Shown here in pieces: positions 14,642 to 15,538 of a stretch of DNA of 15,538 bases. This DNA comes from Xanthobacteraceae bacterium (GTDB taxonomy: Bacteria; Pseudomonadota; Alphaproteobacteria; Rhizobiales; Xanthobacteraceae): the NCBI GenBank assembly GCA_030043175.1, contig JASHYD010001115.1:1-15538 (forward strand), read 5' to 3'. Under the pieces are notes generated by a model. It saw nothing but the letters and a program-made list of their open reading frames with translations. It had not been told where the DNA came from and ran no database searches. Made by a program: the position numbers and the translations under genes. Each line of letters begins with the position of its first letter. Position 1 is the stretch's first letter.

Positions 14642-15538
14642 AGCCTGCGCTGAATGCGGACGTCTGGGCCTCGTCTACCTCACCACGCGGGCAAAGCGCA
14701 CATCAGTGGAGACCGAACTACTCTGAAGGAAGGGTCCAGCTCATCGACAACATAGGTGCACAGCGCCGGCGGTGAGGCCACCGTGGGGGAAGCAAGTAGT
14801 CAGTGGACGATTTCTATCGACGCCCCCCAGACGAACAACGGTCGACGCGTGTAACCAACCCGTGTAACCAACCGGCGAATAAGAGTATGATCAACGGTCG
14901 TCTGAAGCGCCGGCCCTGTGCACTCGCTTGGAAGCATACCCGATGGCCAGGGAGGGTCGTTTGTTGCCGGCCGTTGCCAACGGACGGAAGAGCTACTTTC
15001 CGCCGCAAAATTTGGTCGGGTGAAGTTTGGCAGAGAATAGCACAATTGAGAGAGGCGGACCCAGGTGCATTCGTCGACACCGCGATTGAGCTGGGGTCCT
15101 GGGATGGATTGGCGCATGAGGTGCTGACCAATGCCTGGTATATCTGATATCCATCGATGGGATCGATAATTTCCTCGATCTTTCTTTTCCGCAGTGGAAG
15201 GAAGAGACCGCAGCCGGTTAATGAGCACTGAAACTATGCGCGATGATCCGCTCCTTGACGCGTAAACGACGTCATTAGCGGCCGCGCAGGCTATGACTTG
15301 AGACCATCCGAAAGGTAAGTCGGGGAACGCCTCGCGAAACGATCTCCTTGATTGCCAACGGCCCAGGGTCGGGGGGAGCAAACGCCCTGCCGCAATGCGT
15401 CGAGGCCGTGTGATTTGCGTTTATTCGTTTTTTAAGCGCCCACGCACCTCAAAAATCGCCGTGTGCGGCATCGTTGCGCGTCTACTTGTCCCATCCCTGG
15501 CAGGAATTGACGTTTCTGGCGCCCTCGGCGATGGTCAG
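14642..15538. other. Gene-free tail of the window, probably decayed mobile DNA
   Basis: About 900 bases with no gene I can support. Frames open on both strands (for example plus 14803-15147, minus 15381-14800) lack ribosome binding sites and family motifs. The plus-strand stretch around 15001-15147 reads WSGEVWQRIAQLREADPGAF, which is protein-like but has no credible start. At the very end the minus strand is open from 15538 to a TAG at about 15485, which could be the last 18 codons of a gene lying beyond the right edge. The mixed composition and the neighbouring transposase remnant suggest a scrambled insertion region. Confidence 0.4.
14848..14873. repeat. Perfect tandem duplication of 13 bases
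   Basis: CGTGTAACCAACC occurs twice in direct succession (14848-14860 and 14861-14873). This is a simple duplication, most likely a replication slip in non-coding DNA. Confidence 0.8.

Noticed and set aside
14800..15381. Minus-strand frame of 193 residues near the right end
   Set aside because: No ribosome binding site, no family motif, and a competing plus-strand frame over the same bases; likely chance.

Overview
The window looks like a piece of an alphaproteobacterial chromosome, most probably from the Bradyrhizobium/Nitrobacteraceae part of the Hyphomicrobiales. The reasons are the high GC and strong third-position G/C bias of the core genes, a class II DAHP synthase, two-domain glutamine-dependent NAD synthetase, and an intergenic palindromic repeat of the kind that gives spurious 'MAGLVPA...' reading frames in that group. 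The assignment is inference from the sequence alone.

Left part (1-5905) is core metabolism. The 3' part of kdpD (K+ sensor kinase) overlaps kdpE (response regulator) by four bases. A stand-alone PTS EIIA of the Ntr type follows on the same strand. A nested inverted repeat separates it from two minus-strand genes, nadE and a class II DAHP synthase (first step of the shikimate pathway).

Middle part (5906-8146) has few genes and contains a distinctly AT-richer patch (about 6180-6900). I see two terminator-like hairpins there, one of which sits about 60 bases after a TTGACA box and could end a small RNA of roughly 85 nt. There are also two small genes with good ribosome binding sites: a 62-residue soluble protein and a 53-residue protein with one membrane segment and a Gly/Ala tail. 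The rest looks like degraded or non-coding sequence.

Right-middle part (8147-11857) carries an accessory catabolic-looking group: an SsuD-like LLM flavin monooxygenase, a Tat-exported amidohydrolase-2 family protein in which the usual catalytic His is Asn, and a minus-strand tandem Rid (YjgF) protein. They are not one operon, but the combination suggests use or detoxification of an unidentified organic compound.

Right end (12103-15538) has a lower-GC OafA-like acyltransferase with a periplasmic SGNH domain (surface glycan acylation), followed by a decayed DDE transposase with frameshift, stop codons and an internal deletion, then about 900 bases without a recognisable gene. This looks like an acquired, decaying segment. 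No tRNA, rRNA or CRISPR array was seen. The strongest candidates for something undescribed are the small RNA at about 6281-6366, the kdp-linked EIIA, and the exported amidohydrolase with the substituted active site.
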